A DNA stretch of 37,040 nucleotides from Fusibacillus kribbianus (GCF_030053595.1 NZ_JASGBQ010000029.1:1-37040); one strand, 5' to 3'. Positions 25,406 to 33,635 are shown, numbered from the stretch's first letter. Numbers and translations: made by a program. The notes: generated from the sequence alone by a model not told the origin.

Positions 25406-25957
25406 TTATCTCGCCGCCATCAAGCCGCCGCTATAGGGTCTTCTTGCTGCTCTCTGCAAATATTCCGGAACCGGATAGAGATAATCCATGTTGCAGCGTC
25501 TCTCATTTTTCTTGCGCTCTCTCGCCATGCGGCGATGCTCCTGATCCATGATCCGCTTCTCGTTTTCTTTTCTCCACTTTTCCCTGAGTACGTTGTTGTG
25601 GGAATCATAGATCGCACAGATCGTCTTATAGCTGTAATCCAGATATTTACCGGGAACAGCCTCCATGATTTTTTCCGGAACGACATAAAAAGTCATAAAG
25701 TTCACCCAGAATCGCCTGTTGTTTACCCGGATCCCCTTGCAGTCTCTCTTTTTCTGTGTCTCGAAGACTGGTGCCACCAGCATATACGTATCATTGATAC
25801 GCTTCATGACCACAAAAAACTTCGCCTGCAGCTTTTCAATAGCTCTGTAGATTACAAGTTCCTCGCTGTTAAGGCCGTCCAATACCTCCTGCGGAAGTGC
25901 TTTATTAAAAGCACAGATCGCTCCTCTGCGGTTAAAATCATTCAATCTCATTTCCAT
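25406..25957 (-). CDS. Unrecognised basic ICE protein
   Basis: About 183 residues starting MEMRLNDFNRRGAICAFNKALPQEVLDGLNSEE. The central segment VFETQKKRDCKGIRVNNRRFWVNFMTFYVVPEKIMEAVPGKYLDYSYKTICAIYDSHNNVL looks like a compact alpha/beta domain. The C-terminus is rich in Arg/Lys (EKRIMDQEHRRMARERKKNERR) and may bind nucleic acid. Start supported by AAGGAG and by a 20-base overlap with the DnaC-like gene. Family not recognised; its position suggests a replication or transfer accessory. Confidence 0.65.
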   Translation of the reverse strand: MEMRLNDFNRRGAICAFNKALPQEVLDGLNSEELVIYRAIEKLQAKFFVVMKRINDTYMLVAPVFETQKKRDCKGIRVNNRRFWVNFMTFYVVPEKIMEAVPGKYLDYSYKTICAIYDSHNNVLREKWRKENEKRIMDQEHRRMARERKKNERRCNMDYLYPVPEYLQRAARRPYSGGLMAAR

Positions 25958-26822
25958 TCTCTTCGTCTCCTTCGTCTTCAAACAGGCATTTGCCGTTTTT
26001 AAATTTTTTCTCTGTATCGGCTTTCCTGTGGTTTTCTCCCTGAAAGCTAATCGGAATACACATGGCAAGAACCCGGTCATAGATACGCTGATGAGCAATA
26101 TCTGCCGGGTTCTTCATGGTCTCCAGAGAAAGATTTGTTGTCACGATCAGCGGAAGTCTTGTCTTGTACCGCTCATCGATAATGTTAAAAACCTGCTCCA
26201 GGGCATATTCGGTGCTTCGCTCGATGCCAAAATCATCAATGATGAGAAGGGAATACTCCATCAGGCTGGCAATAAAATGATTCTTATCCTCCGAATACAT
26301 CCCACTGAGCTGGTTCAGGATTTTGGAGAAATTCGTCATCAGAACGGATACCCCTTCCTCGATCAGGGCATTTGCAATGCACGCCGCATAAAAGGTCTTT
26401 CCGGTTCCTACTCCGCCCCAAAGCAGCAATCCGTCATTATTGGCCTTTCTTTCCTGCCAGGTCTCCACATACTTCCTTGCTGAGCCTATTTGAGGAAGGC
26501 TGCCGTCATCCTCCTCAAAGATACAATCAAGAAGTGCCCGATCATGAATGCAGGTCCCTTTCATTCTTCGGATCCGGTTCTGCTTTTCTCTTAGCGCACG
26601 CGCTGCCTCTTCCCTGTCCCATTGCTCCTGCTCACACTGACATTTCACACGAACAATCATTTCTTTTCGGAGCAGTGCAGAATTGATCCGATACTCTTTC
26701 CTTGTATGACACCTGCCGCAATACAAAAGGCCGTCCTTCCCAACGTAATCTTCCTGAAAGACCGGGTTCAAATTCTTCTCTGCCTGAACATCAATTTTTT
26801 CAATTTCAGATACAGCATCCAT
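25938..26822 (-). CDS. DnaC/IstB-like ATPase, helicase loader
   Basis: About 294 residues. The N-terminus has a Cys cluster (CGRCHTRKEYR and VKCQCEQ) that may bind zinc. The AAA+ core has Walker A in LWGGVGTGKTFYAACIANAL, Walker B in YSLLIIDDFGIERSTEYA, and sensor I in LPLIVTTNLSLETM. DnaC-type loaders place the replicative helicase at an origin. The gene follows the initiator with a TGATG junction, which supports ATG at 26822; a TTG one codon earlier is also possible. Together the pair suggests autonomous replication of the excised ICE. Confidence 0.9.
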   Translation of the reverse strand: MDAVSEIEKIDVQAEKNLNPVFQEDYVGKDGLLYCGRCHTRKEYRINSALLRKEMIVRVKCQCEQEQWDREEAARALREKQNRIRRMKGTCIHDRALLDCIFEEDDGSLPQIGSARKYVETWQERKANNDGLLLWGGVGTGKTFYAACIANALIEEGVSVLMTNFSKILNQLSGMYSEDKNHFIASLMEYSLLIIDDFGIERSTEYALEQVFNIIDERYKTRLPLIVTTNLSLETMKNPADIAHQRIYDRVLAMCIPISFQGENHRKADTEKKFKNGKCLFEDEGDEENGNEIE

Positions 26823-27610
26823 CAATAACTCTCTCCCTTCTTGAATGAATAATCCGGAAAACCTCTTTTCTTAGGTTCTGCCCGGGGACACTTCTGCTCG
26901 TCATACTTTGCCCACTGCAAAATCGTAAGATAGTGATTCTCATACTGTTTACCGGTATTGGCCATATAAGCAGAAAAATAATCGATCTTCCCAAGATAAT
27001 CCGGATAGAGTTTTTTGAGACTTCCATATTCTGCGTCCGAAAGGATCACATTCCGATTCACACCGAAAAGATGCGGACCGGAGCCATCTGACTCTCGTTC
27101 TTTCTCTGTATCTGTTTCTGTCTCTTTTTCTATCTCTTTCTCTGTGATGCATTTTTGCTGCATTTTGCTGCATCCGCGTTGCAATGCAACGCCCTGACTG
27201 TTTTTGTCCTCAAGCAGCCCTGCTTTTCTGGCTCTTGAAATCCGGGATCTCTGTGTACTTGCTGTTTCCGACCAGATACCCGTCATTTCCGGTATCTTCG
27301 TCATATACACTTCCCAGTCATCAGAATCGCCTCTTTCCAATAAGCCGGCTTTTTCAAGTGCCGCCAGTGAAAACTGCACGGACATCAATTCTTCATCCAG
27401 CGCAAGGGCAATCTCTTCCTCAATGGTCGGATATAAGCCTTCCAGATAAATGTAACCATCCGTTTTCAGACTCATTAAGAGGAGCTTCAGATAAATAATG
27501 GTGATCTTTTCTCCCTCCGGAAGCCTCCGGATATACTTGAGTGCCTGCTGATTAAAGAATTCCTCATGGAGCTTTAACCAGTAATACCTCTTGTTACTCT
27601 TTGCCGGCAT
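26822..27610 (-). CDS. Replisome-organiser/RepA-type initiator
   Basis: About 262 residues. The N-terminal winged-helix region (RYYWLKLHEEFFNQQALKYIRRLPEGEKITIIYLKLLLMSLKTDGYIY) is characteristic of phage replisome-organiser N-terminal domains. A Glu/Thr-rich linker (EKEIEKETETDTEKERE) and a C-terminal domain (LKKLYPDYLGKIDYFSAYMANTGKQYENHYLTILQWA) follow, the latter like primosome/DnaD-type tails. It should bind the element origin and recruit the downstream loader. The start MPAKSNK is chosen because GGAGGT lies 8 bases upstream; it overlaps the end of the Cys-rich gene. Confidence 0.88.
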   Translation of the reverse strand: MPAKSNKRYYWLKLHEEFFNQQALKYIRRLPEGEKITIIYLKLLLMSLKTDGYIYLEGLYPTIEEEIALALDEELMSVQFSLAALEKAGLLERGDSDDWEVYMTKIPEMTGIWSETASTQRSRISRARKAGLLEDKNSQGVALQRGCSKMQQKCITEKEIEKETETDTEKERESDGSGPHLFGVNRNVILSDAEYGSLKKLYPDYLGKIDYFSAYMANTGKQYENHYLTILQWAKYDEQKCPRAEPKKRGFPDYSFKKGESY

Positions 27611-27812
27611 CCAAAAGCACCTCCTCCCAAAAGGTTTGAACACCCCTCATGTGAGGACACTCCAGAAATTCGCAGAAACGGTATTCCCAATCCGGCCTGT
27701 GATGAGGACAGCCCATACAGAGGAAATCTTCAGAAATTTCAAAAGTCTCATCCGATGCTCTTCGCATCATAACTTCATAGCGAGCCAGTCGCTTACCTGC
27801 CATCGACATCAT
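27594..27812 (-). CDS. Small Cys-rich ICE protein
   Basis: About 72 residues starting MMSMAGKRLARYEVMMRRAS. The C-terminal half has CMGCPHHRPDWEYRFCEFLECPHMRG, whose Cys/His spacing suggests metal binding. The start is set by an ATGA overlap with the upstream Cys-rich gene and GGGAG 7 bases before it. Family not recognised. It lies at the head of the replication module, so a DNA- or partner-binding accessory is plausible. Confidence 0.65.
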   Translation of the reverse strand: MMSMAGKRLARYEVMMRRASDETFEISEDFLCMGCPHHRPDWEYRFCEFLECPHMRGVQTFWEEVLLDAGKE

Positions 27813-28054
27813 TTCCCAGCTCCCTTCCTCTTTGTCTCCGCCATAATACTTCGAAGACAATAGCCGATACAGGGACTGTTTTTTCCATAAGGACAACCAT
27901 CACACGGATTTTGGGGCTTCTTTTCTTTTTCCTCAGGAAGAAGGTAGTAACATCGCTCCTCCGATAAGGTACACCCTTTATATTTGCCTCCCCAGTAATA
28001 ACAGTACTTACAATCCTTAGGCTTATTTGCCGCATATCGTCTTTCTGACTTCAT
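27809..28054 (-). CDS. Small Cys-rich protein at the head of the replication operon
   Basis: About 81 residues: MKSERRYAANKPKDCKYCYYWGGKYKGCTLSEERCYYLLPEEKEKKPQNPCDGCPYGKNSPCIGYCLRSIM. Ten or so Cys in CxxC and spaced pairs suggest one or two zinc sites. Similar small proteins precede the initiator in other Tn1549-like elements. GGAGG lies 8 bases before the ATG. It is the first secure gene of the minus-strand ICE operon; the inverted repeat 70-130 bases upstream may control it. Confidence 0.7.
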   Translation of the reverse strand: MKSERRYAANKPKDCKYCYYWGGKYKGCTLSEERCYYLLPEEKEKKPQNPCDGCPYGKNSPCIGYCLRSIMAETKRKGAGK

Positions 28055-28120
28055 AAACACATCCTCCAATCTTTGCGTTTCTCCCCGGCTGCCCGGTGTG
28101 GACAGGCAGCACCGGTTACT

Positions 28121-28190
28121 TAATCGCAAAAGGATATGGCGGAATACGTTCACTTATCGCCTGGTACTCCGCCACATATTTTCACGATTA
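28121..28190. repeat. Large imperfect inverted repeat upstream of the replication operon
   Basis: Arms 28121-28143 (TAATCG...ATGGCGGA) and 28168-28190 (TCCGCCACAT...CGATTA) match at 18 of 23 positions around a 24-base centre. A smaller ACGATT-AAA-AATCGT palindrome overlaps the right arm (28184-28198). Suited to an initiator, relaxase or repressor site; identity unproven. Confidence 0.6.
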
Positions 28191-28277
28191 AAAATCGTTA
28201 CTTCATTAAGTCATTTTCAGTTTTCATTTGTCCCCGACACCCTGTACTGAACAGGAACCCTCCGACCCGCATCTTGG

Positions 28278-28589
28278 TCAGACGCTCATAGGCCGTTTCA
28301 CCTCCCCGTGGAACTCACCGGGCCGCCCGCATTCCTGCGACCAGACGGAAGTATCATTGTCCCGCGTATGCTTCTTTGCAATCAGACCGTACCAACAGGC
28401 CTGTTTCGTATCTCTGTAGATCGCTCGTCCCAAAGGAGTCATGGCGGCAGAAAACCTGTCGCTCCACATACAACGGATATAAACCGGAGGGTTGCATATT
28501 TCCGCGACATCACGAGGCACGTAGGAATACTTACATTCCCATGGGCCGACTGCCGCGAACCTGCGACGAATGCCGCCAGGTGTTTTCAA
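28278..28589 (-). CDS. Doubtful 103-residue open frame in the GC-rich stretch
   Basis: The frame reads as plausible protein (FAAVGPWECKYSYVPRDVAEICN, then CWYGLIAKKHTRDNDTSVW and GRPGEFHGEVKRPMSV), with Cys and aromatic residues. Its only start at this length is TTG without a convincing ribosome binding site, and the opposite strand is also open over most of it. It may be a conserved non-coding ICE sequence rather than a gene. Confidence 0.25.
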   Translation of the reverse strand: MKTPGGIRRRFAAVGPWECKYSYVPRDVAEICNPPVYIRCMWSDRFSAAMTPLGRAIYRDTKQACWYGLIAKKHTRDNDTSVWSQECGRPGEFHGEVKRPMSV

Positions 28590-28795
28590 TGTTCAAATGA
28601 GAAGGTTATCTATCCTCTCACTTCTTTGGTGTTTACGGATAATTAGCTGCGTGAATCGCAAAATTGAAAAAGTTGAAAGTTTTTTTGAAATGTTTTTCAG
28701 ACATGAATCATCAGAAGTGTCCAAGGGGCACGTTCTGAGATTGTAAGCGGTCGCTAAGGTCCAGGGCAAGCCCTGACTTTGGCTCGTCACAAACC

Positions 28796-28837
28796 AAAAA
28801 GCCCGGGAAGCTGATCATTTGATCAACCTCTCGGGCT
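28796..28837 (-). terminator. Terminator of the sugar transport operon
   Basis: On the minus strand GCCCGAGAGG pairs with the GCTTCCCGGGC side, with an inner TGATCA/TGATCA stem, followed by TTTTT. It lies about 110 bases after the NagB-like stop. Confidence 0.85.
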
Positions 28838-28950
28838 GTACGAACAATAAAAGGCTTATCCACAATTATTTGTGTTTTGAACCCTATACTCAGTTCTATT
28901 CTTTCTGTCCGGATCTTCTAACAGCCTCGTTATTCCATATGATCTGCTTA

Positions 28951-29904
28951 TCAGTGTGGATTAATTTCCGAACAACTTGAAGCCAATTCTTCCAAAAACA
29001 ATAGTTTCCCGGGAATAGTTGGTATATAGCTGGATGTAATCCAGGGAGTCGTTCCATATCGAAGTGTCATCCACAAAGACTGTCCCTGCCAACTCATTCC
29101 CCTTCCCAGTACCCCGTCACAGCCACCAACAGCAAAATCTGACTGAAACATCAGACCCGGTCCAATCGTATTCGCATAGCAGCTTAACGGAATATAATTT
29201 CCGTGGAACGTAAGATACGCATTCTGCTCAACAGTGAGAGGATGAAGCATCGCTCCAATCCTATGTGTGTCTGCCAGCCAGTCTGCTTCCGAAGAATAAT
29301 CCTTTGCAAAATGGGGATCCCAAAAAGCTATATGGCAGGCTCGTCCAATTCCGTAAACCATTACTTGTTTCGCCCCTTTAGCACGAAGCTCCCCCATCTG
29401 CTCCGCATAATTTGGAAGTTCTTCTTTTGTAGCAAAATGCCTTTGTTTTTCCGGCACTCCCTGTGTTCCAAGAGGTCCATAAAACGCCTGGTTCATGGCA
29501 TATTGGAATGTTACCGGATTATCTGCCGGCATGGTATTTCCTTCAGAATCCGCCCATTCATCCATATTGAATCCATGAACATGTTCACAGGTAATTCCCC
29601 ATTCCTTTAAAAAGTACACAGTCCAACGATACATCTCCATTGGTCCTACCGGAAGGATTAAAATCAACTCCTTTCCTTCTTCCTTTGCCAGACGAATCTG
29701 CATGGCAATCTCATGACCAAAGCGTACTGCCATATCATTCAAATCTTTCACTGGAATCGGTTTAAAATCCTGATTCCAAAAATCCTGTGGTGTACAGATG
29801 GTAGCAGGATCACTGGTAACACAATATTTTAAACGTTCAAGATCCCAGCCTTCCGGATACAGGCTTTCGAACATAGACCCTTTAATCGTACTCATCATAT
29901 CCAT
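28951..29904 (-). CDS. NagB/RpiA-fold sugar-phosphate enzyme (glucosamine-6-phosphate deaminase-like)
   Basis: 317 residues, longer than the usual 240-270 of NagB. Family marks: ILILPVGPMEMYRWTVYFLKEW (substrate-loop region), HGFNMDEWAD (NagB FNMDEY) and VYGIGRACHIAFWDPHF, which corresponds to NagB GIGxDGHIAFNEP. The catalytic His is kept, but the flanking Asp-Gly and Asn-Glu are altered (Ala-Cys, Trp-Asp). That suggests isomerisation or deamination of another sugar phosphate rather than plain GlcN6P. AAGGGAG precedes the ATG. It is the last gene of the ABC operon, so its substrate probably derives from the imported sugar. Confidence 0.75.
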   Translation of the reverse strand: MDMMSTIKGSMFESLYPEGWDLERLKYCVTSDPATICTPQDFWNQDFKPIPVKDLNDMAVRFGHEIAMQIRLAKEEGKELILILPVGPMEMYRWTVYFLKEWGITCEHVHGFNMDEWADSEGNTMPADNPVTFQYAMNQAFYGPLGTQGVPEKQRHFATKEELPNYAEQMGELRAKGAKQVMVYGIGRACHIAFWDPHFAKDYSSEADWLADTHRIGAMLHPLTVEQNAYLTFHGNYIPLSCYANTIGPGLMFQSDFAVGGCDGVLGRGMSWQGQSLWMTLRYGTTPWITSSYIPTIPGKLLFLEELASSCSEINPH

Positions 29905-29941
29905 TTTTAAATCTCCCTTATATCATTCAATATTATTTTTA

Positions 29942-30922
29942 TTACTCAATATTTCCAGATTTTTCATGAATTTCAAGCCATTTATCCACATTCTCGATTG
30001 TGATCAGTTCGGTAGGAACAACGACTTCCTCCTGCGTACCGCCTTCCAGTGTCTGGATCGCCATCTCAAGCGCTGCTTCTGCCTGTGCAGGCGCATTCTG
30101 CGCTACGGAACATGTCGTAAGACCAGATTTAACAGCTTCACATCCTTCCGGAAGGCCATCAATACCGCCCAAGAAACTGAACTCATCCAGACGCCCTGCA
30201 TTTTCGATTGCCTTTACTGCACCCAGAAGCATAACATCATCATGGGACAAAACACCATCGATTTTATCATACGCCGTAAGCCAGTCATCCATATAATTCA
30301 TAGCCTTATCTCTTTCCCAGTTTGCATTCTGTATAACCAGAATATTAATATCATCTCTTTTTGAAAGAGCTTCTTTAATACCTGCAGTTCTTTCAATAAC
30401 AGCGGTTAATCCTGCTTGTCCTTCAATCAAAACTACATTTGCATTTTCCGGAAGAACCTCTGCTGCTTTCTCACCGAGAAGATATCCCATATCTTTCTCA
30501 CTGGATACAATTGCAGTACTATTTCCATCATCCACCTTTTCACTAAGAGTGATAACAATAATCCCCTGATTATAAGCTTCTTTAATCGTCGGAATCAAAG
30601 ATTCGATATCGTTAGGCTGTACAAAAATCACATCAACACCTTTGGAAATAAAAGTTTCCATGCCGGATATCAGTTTTGCATTATCTCCGGCTCCATCAAT
30701 CACCTCAATATTGAATTTATCGCTGTATTTGTTCTCTACTGCGGCAACCAACTCATTTGCCTGCCATGCAGTAAACTGATCGGTCTGGTTTTTAGCTACC
30801 AGGCCTGCTGACCATTTTTTTACTTCATCTTCCTTCTTTGTTTCTTCCTTTTTTTCACCTCCACATGCTGCTAATCCGATCACCATAATTACCGCCAACA
30901 AAACTGCCAACAATTTCTTCAT
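29942..30922 (-). CDS. Sugar ABC transporter substrate-binding lipoprotein (RbsB-like)
   Basis: 326 residues. A lipoprotein signal has lipobox LAAC at Cys20 (MKKLLAVLLAVIMVIGLAACGG). The periplasmic-binding-protein type I fold follows: GLVAKNQTDQFTAW, DNAKLISGMETFISKGVDVIFVQPND, VVLIEGQAGLTAVIERTAGIKEAL, DGVLSHDDVMLLGAVKAIENAG and FLGGIDGLPEGCEAVKSG. It captures the sugar outside the membrane for the adjacent permease. A small AAGTGC/GCACTT hairpin (30,957-30,971) separates it from the permease gene, and AAGGAAGAG precedes the ATG. Confidence 0.92.
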   Translation of the reverse strand: MKKLLAVLLAVIMVIGLAACGGEKKEETKKEDEVKKWSAGLVAKNQTDQFTAWQANELVAAVENKYSDKFNIEVIDGAGDNAKLISGMETFISKGVDVIFVQPNDIESLIPTIKEAYNQGIIVITLSEKVDDGNSTAIVSSEKDMGYLLGEKAAEVLPENANVVLIEGQAGLTAVIERTAGIKEALSKRDDINILVIQNANWERDKAMNYMDDWLTAYDKIDGVLSHDDVMLLGAVKAIENAGRLDEFSFLGGIDGLPEGCEAVKSGLTTCSVAQNAPAQAEAALEMAIQTLEGGTQEEVVVPTELITIENVDKWLEIHEKSGNIE

Positions 30923-30981
30923 AATACTCTTCCTTTCTTTTAGATTTTTTATTTTTAAGTGCTCCGCACTTTAGAACAAAC

Positions 30982-31944
30982 TTACATTTTGGATTTTTTC
31001 TTAGCCATGTCAATACCAACTGCCAGCATAATTACAATACCTTTCACTATTGACTGCCAATAAGACTGAACATTCATTAGGTTCATCATATTATTTAACA
31101 AAGCAATAATCAGACATCCAATTACTGTTCCACCCATGGAACCGACACCGCCGGTAAAAGAAGTTCCGCCGATAATGGCGCCAATAATAGCATCAAACTC
31201 GTAGTTTTGGCCAGTGGACGGCAAACCACTATTAATTCTGGAACAGAGGATAACGCCTGCAAATCCAGAGTATGCACCGATGATCAGATAAGCAATTAAT
31301 TTGATTTTTTTTGCTTTAATACCTGAAGCAACTGCTGCATATTCATTACCGCCGACGGCATACAAGTATCTCCCAAATTTCGAATGTTTTAATATGATAT
31401 AACTGATAACAGTAATCAACACCATAAATACAATGGGAGCACGGATTCCCAAGATCGTTCCCTGACCAAAAAACGCAAAATCTCCAATATTATAGATTGT
31501 TTTTCCGCCTGTATATACATACGCTGCACCTCTGGCAATATTCATGACCGCCAGCGTTGCAATGAAAGGAGGAATATTAAATCTGGATACGGCTATTCCG
31601 CTAATCAATCCGCAGATAATACCTATCGTAATAGATACCACCATTCCAACAAAAGCATTTCCTGTCTGAATCGTGACACCGATTCCCACACATCCTGCCA
31701 ATGCCAGCACAGCTCCCGGTGCCAGATCCGTCATTCCCGCGATAATTACCATTGTTTCACCACAGGCAATAATCAGAATCGGACTCACCTGTACCAGAAT
31801 ATTGATCAAGTTGCTTGGTTTAATAAAATTATCTGACATAAAAATTGAAGCAATAAACATTACCAGGAACACAAGATAAATTGCATATTTACTAAACACA
31901 GTCCCTGCTTTTATCTTCTTTATTTTTTCCATTTTAATTTTCAT
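30982..31944 (-). CDS. Sugar ABC transporter permease (RbsC-like)
   Basis: 320 residues with about eight to ten membrane segments and the BPD_transp_2 marks of ribose-type permeases: GETMVIIAGMTDLAPGAVLALAG, GIAVSRFNIPPFIATLAVMNIARGAAYVYTGG, and GGTSFTGGVGSMGGTVIGCLIIALLNNMMNLM. It forms the channel driven by the RbsA-type ATPase encoded 10 bases upstream. The annotated ATG sits immediately after GGAGGA, unusually close; an in-frame ATG four codons later is possible. Confidence 0.92.
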   Translation of the reverse strand: MKIKMEKIKKIKAGTVFSKYAIYLVFLVMFIASIFMSDNFIKPSNLINILVQVSPILIIACGETMVIIAGMTDLAPGAVLALAGCVGIGVTIQTGNAFVGMVVSITIGIICGLISGIAVSRFNIPPFIATLAVMNIARGAAYVYTGGKTIYNIGDFAFFGQGTILGIRAPIVFMVLITVISYIILKHSKFGRYLYAVGGNEYAAVASGIKAKKIKLIAYLIIGAYSGFAGVILCSRINSGLPSTGQNYEFDAIIGAIIGGTSFTGGVGSMGGTVIGCLIIALLNNMMNLMNVQSYWQSIVKGIVIMLAVGIDMAKKKSKM

Positions 31945-31954
31945 TCCTCCACCA

Positions 31955-33463
31955 TCATCTGTTTACTGTTGCATAATGCATGACTTTCATCTGATTCGCT
32001 TCTTCTCCCAGAAGTTCTCCCGTAATTCTCCCTTCACTCATGACATATATCCTATCTGCCATCCCTAAAAGCTCCGGCAAATCAGAAGAAATCATAATGA
32101 TAGACATACCCTCTGCCGCAAACTCACACATTTGTTTATAAATCTCATATTTTGCACCTACATCGATTCCTCTGGTCGGTTCATCCAGAATAAATACCTT
32201 AGGGCTTGCCACCAGCCATTTCCCGATAACTATCTTTTGTTGATTGCCTCCAGAAAGAGATGCTGTCATCGTATCCAGATTCGGTGTCTTAATACTTAGT
32301 TTTTTTATAATTTCTGCAGAAACATTTTTTTCTGCTTTATGATTTACAAAAAGTGTCTTACTGAAGCGATCATAATTGGGAAGAGAAATATTTTCCAAAA
32401 CACTTCTTTTTGTTACCAGCCCATATTTTCTTCGATCCTCAGAAACCATCATGATTCCATTGTCAACAGCATCTTTTGGTGTTTTTATTGAAATTTTTTC
32501 CCCCTCCATATAAATTTCACCACTTTTCAATTCATCCATACCGAAAACAGCTCTGGCAACCTCTGTTCTCCCTGCACCGACAAGGCCGGCGAATCCAAGT
32601 ATCTCACCACGTTTTACGCAAAAACTGACATCCTTGATTTTTTCATTACTCAGTTTTTTTGCCTCCAGAATGACATCTCCAATTTCTGCTTTCACCTTAG
32701 GATATGTGTTTTCAATCGTTCGTCCCACCATTTCAGAAATAATCTCATTTTTGGTGATTTCTCCTACTTTAACCGTACGGATAAATTGCCCATCACGCAT
32801 GATTGTCAGATAATCACAAATTTCATCTAATTCCTCAAGGCGATGGGAGATATAAATGATTGTCGATCCCTGCTTTTTCAGCTCTCGGATTTTTGTAAAT
32901 AACTTCTCCACCTCAGACTCACTTAACGATGAGGTTGGCTCGTCCATTACAATAATCTTAGAATTGAAATAAACGGTTTTAATAATTTCTATCATTTGCT
33001 GTTCACCAATCGACATTTCCTTCATCTTTAACGATGGGCTATAAGGTAGTTTCTGCTGTAATAAAAATGTCTTTGCTGTCGAATTCAGTTTTTTATGGTC
33101 TATAAGCCCCAATCTGTTTTTAGGTTCCTTTCCAAGAAATATGTTTTCTGCTATGCTTAATTCCCCAATTACATTAAGTTCCTGGTGAACCATTCCAATT
33201 CCTAATTGTTGTGCGTGTATAGAATCTCGAATCTGAACTTCTTTACCGTTCAATAGAACTTTTCCACTATCAGCATGATATAGGCCATTCAGAATTTTCA
33301 TCAATGTCGACTTTCCGGCACCATTCTCTCCCACTAACGCATGTACAGTTCCTTTTTTTACCGAAAAAGAAACATTGTCCAGCGCTTTTACGCCCGGAAA
33401 ACTTTTCGTAATTCCCGAAAATTCAAGAATAACATCCTGTTCATCCATATTCTCTTTCAGCAT
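31955..33463 (-). CDS. Sugar ABC transporter ATPase with two nucleotide-binding domains (RbsA/MglA-like)
   Basis: 502 residues. Domain 1 has Walker A GENGAGKST and Walker B IIVMDEPTSSLSE. Domain 2 has the degenerate GLVGAGRTE, the signature LSGGNQQK and Walker B VFILDEPTRGIDVG. This duplicated form is diagnostic of the CUT2 family, which imports monosaccharides such as ribose, xylose or galactose. ATG follows GGAGGG by 5 bases. It is the first gene of the operon and carries the regulated promoter at 33,527-33,555. Confidence 0.95.
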   Translation of the reverse strand: MLKENMDEQDVILEFSGITKSFPGVKALDNVSFSVKKGTVHALVGENGAGKSTLMKILNGLYHADSGKVLLNGKEVQIRDSIHAQQLGIGMVHQELNVIGELSIAENIFLGKEPKNRLGLIDHKKLNSTAKTFLLQQKLPYSPSLKMKEMSIGEQQMIEIIKTVYFNSKIIVMDEPTSSLSESEVEKLFTKIRELKKQGSTIIYISHRLEELDEICDYLTIMRDGQFIRTVKVGEITKNEIISEMVGRTIENTYPKVKAEIGDVILEAKKLSNEKIKDVSFCVKRGEILGFAGLVGAGRTEVARAVFGMDELKSGEIYMEGEKISIKTPKDAVDNGIMMVSEDRRKYGLVTKRSVLENISLPNYDRFSKTLFVNHKAEKNVSAEIIKKLSIKTPNLDTMTASLSGGNQQKIVIGKWLVASPKVFILDEPTRGIDVGAKYEIYKQMCEFAAEGMSIIMISSDLPELLGMADRIYVMSEGRITGELLGEEANQMKVMHYATVNR

Positions 33464-33518
33464 ATTTTCCCTCCTTTTCCTGTACTACTTTATCTGTTAT
33501 GTCAATTTATTTATTCAT

Positions 33519-33530
33519 TTAATTAATTAA
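33519..33530. promoter_or_regulatory. Candidate ROK operator at the ABC promoter
   Basis: TTAATTAATTAA, a perfect palindrome that overlaps the -10 and start region of the ABC operon promoter. A similar site lies downstream of the ROK promoter (33650-33659). Confidence 0.5.
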
Positions 33531-33555
33531 TATCATTATTGGATCGTTTTGTCAA
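33527..33555 (-). promoter_or_regulatory. Promoter of the sugar ABC operon
   Basis: TTGACA (33555-33550) and TATTAA (33532-33527) with exactly 17 bases between them on the minus strand, about 65 bases before the ATPase start. Confidence 0.7.
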
Positions 33556-33606
33556 TAGCTTTTATTTGTTTTTATAAATAAAACAAATATTTTTATAATT
33601 ACCCTC

Positions 33607-33635
33607 TTTATTTTTTTGTAACCTTGCCTTATAAT
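33607..33635 (+). promoter_or_regulatory. Promoter of the ROK regulator gene
   Basis: TATAAT at 33630-33635 with a weak TTTATT 17 bases upstream. It would start transcription near 33642. Confidence 0.5.

Larger units (their letters stand above)
1..28790 (-). mobile_element. Tn1549/CTn-type integrative conjugative element, left end outside the window
   Basis: Nearly every gene from about 28.05 kb to 1.6 kb is on the minus strand and tightly packed. The order is replication initiator, DnaC-like loader, PcfB-like, VirD4, Maff2, VirB6-like, PrgI, VirB4, NlpC/P60 hydrolase, DUF4315, DUF4366, CnaB adhesin, sortase B, topoisomerase III, DUF5688, ArdC-like, TTRAP, YodL. This set and order are typical of Tn1549-like elements of Clostridia. 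No relaxase, excisionase or integrase is seen, so these should lie left of position 1 or be lost. The right edge is placed between the replication genes and the sugar operon terminator at 28,796; its exact base is not determined. Confidence 0.85.
28055..28950. other. Long region without a secure gene, ICE end and candidate origin
   Basis: From right to left it holds: the sugar-operon terminator (28,796-28,837); a small CAGGG/CCCTG hairpin near 28,761; an AT-rich run with three spaced TTGAAA (28,664-28,690); a GC-rich stretch about 28,240-28,570 with open frames on both strands; and a large inverted repeat (28,121-28,190) before the replication genes. No tRNA or rRNA pattern was recognised. 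The right junction of the ICE, an oriT or the element replication origin are the likely contents. Confidence 0.5.

Noticed and set aside
24877-25551. Plus-strand 224-residue frame opposite the PcfB-like gene
   Set aside because: Antisense to a recognised gene, crosses two real genes, no ribosome binding site.
28308-28646. Plus-strand 112-residue frame in the GC-rich ICE-end stretch
   Set aside because: No ribosome binding site or promoter, and the minus translation looks at least as protein-like. Kept only as a region of interest.
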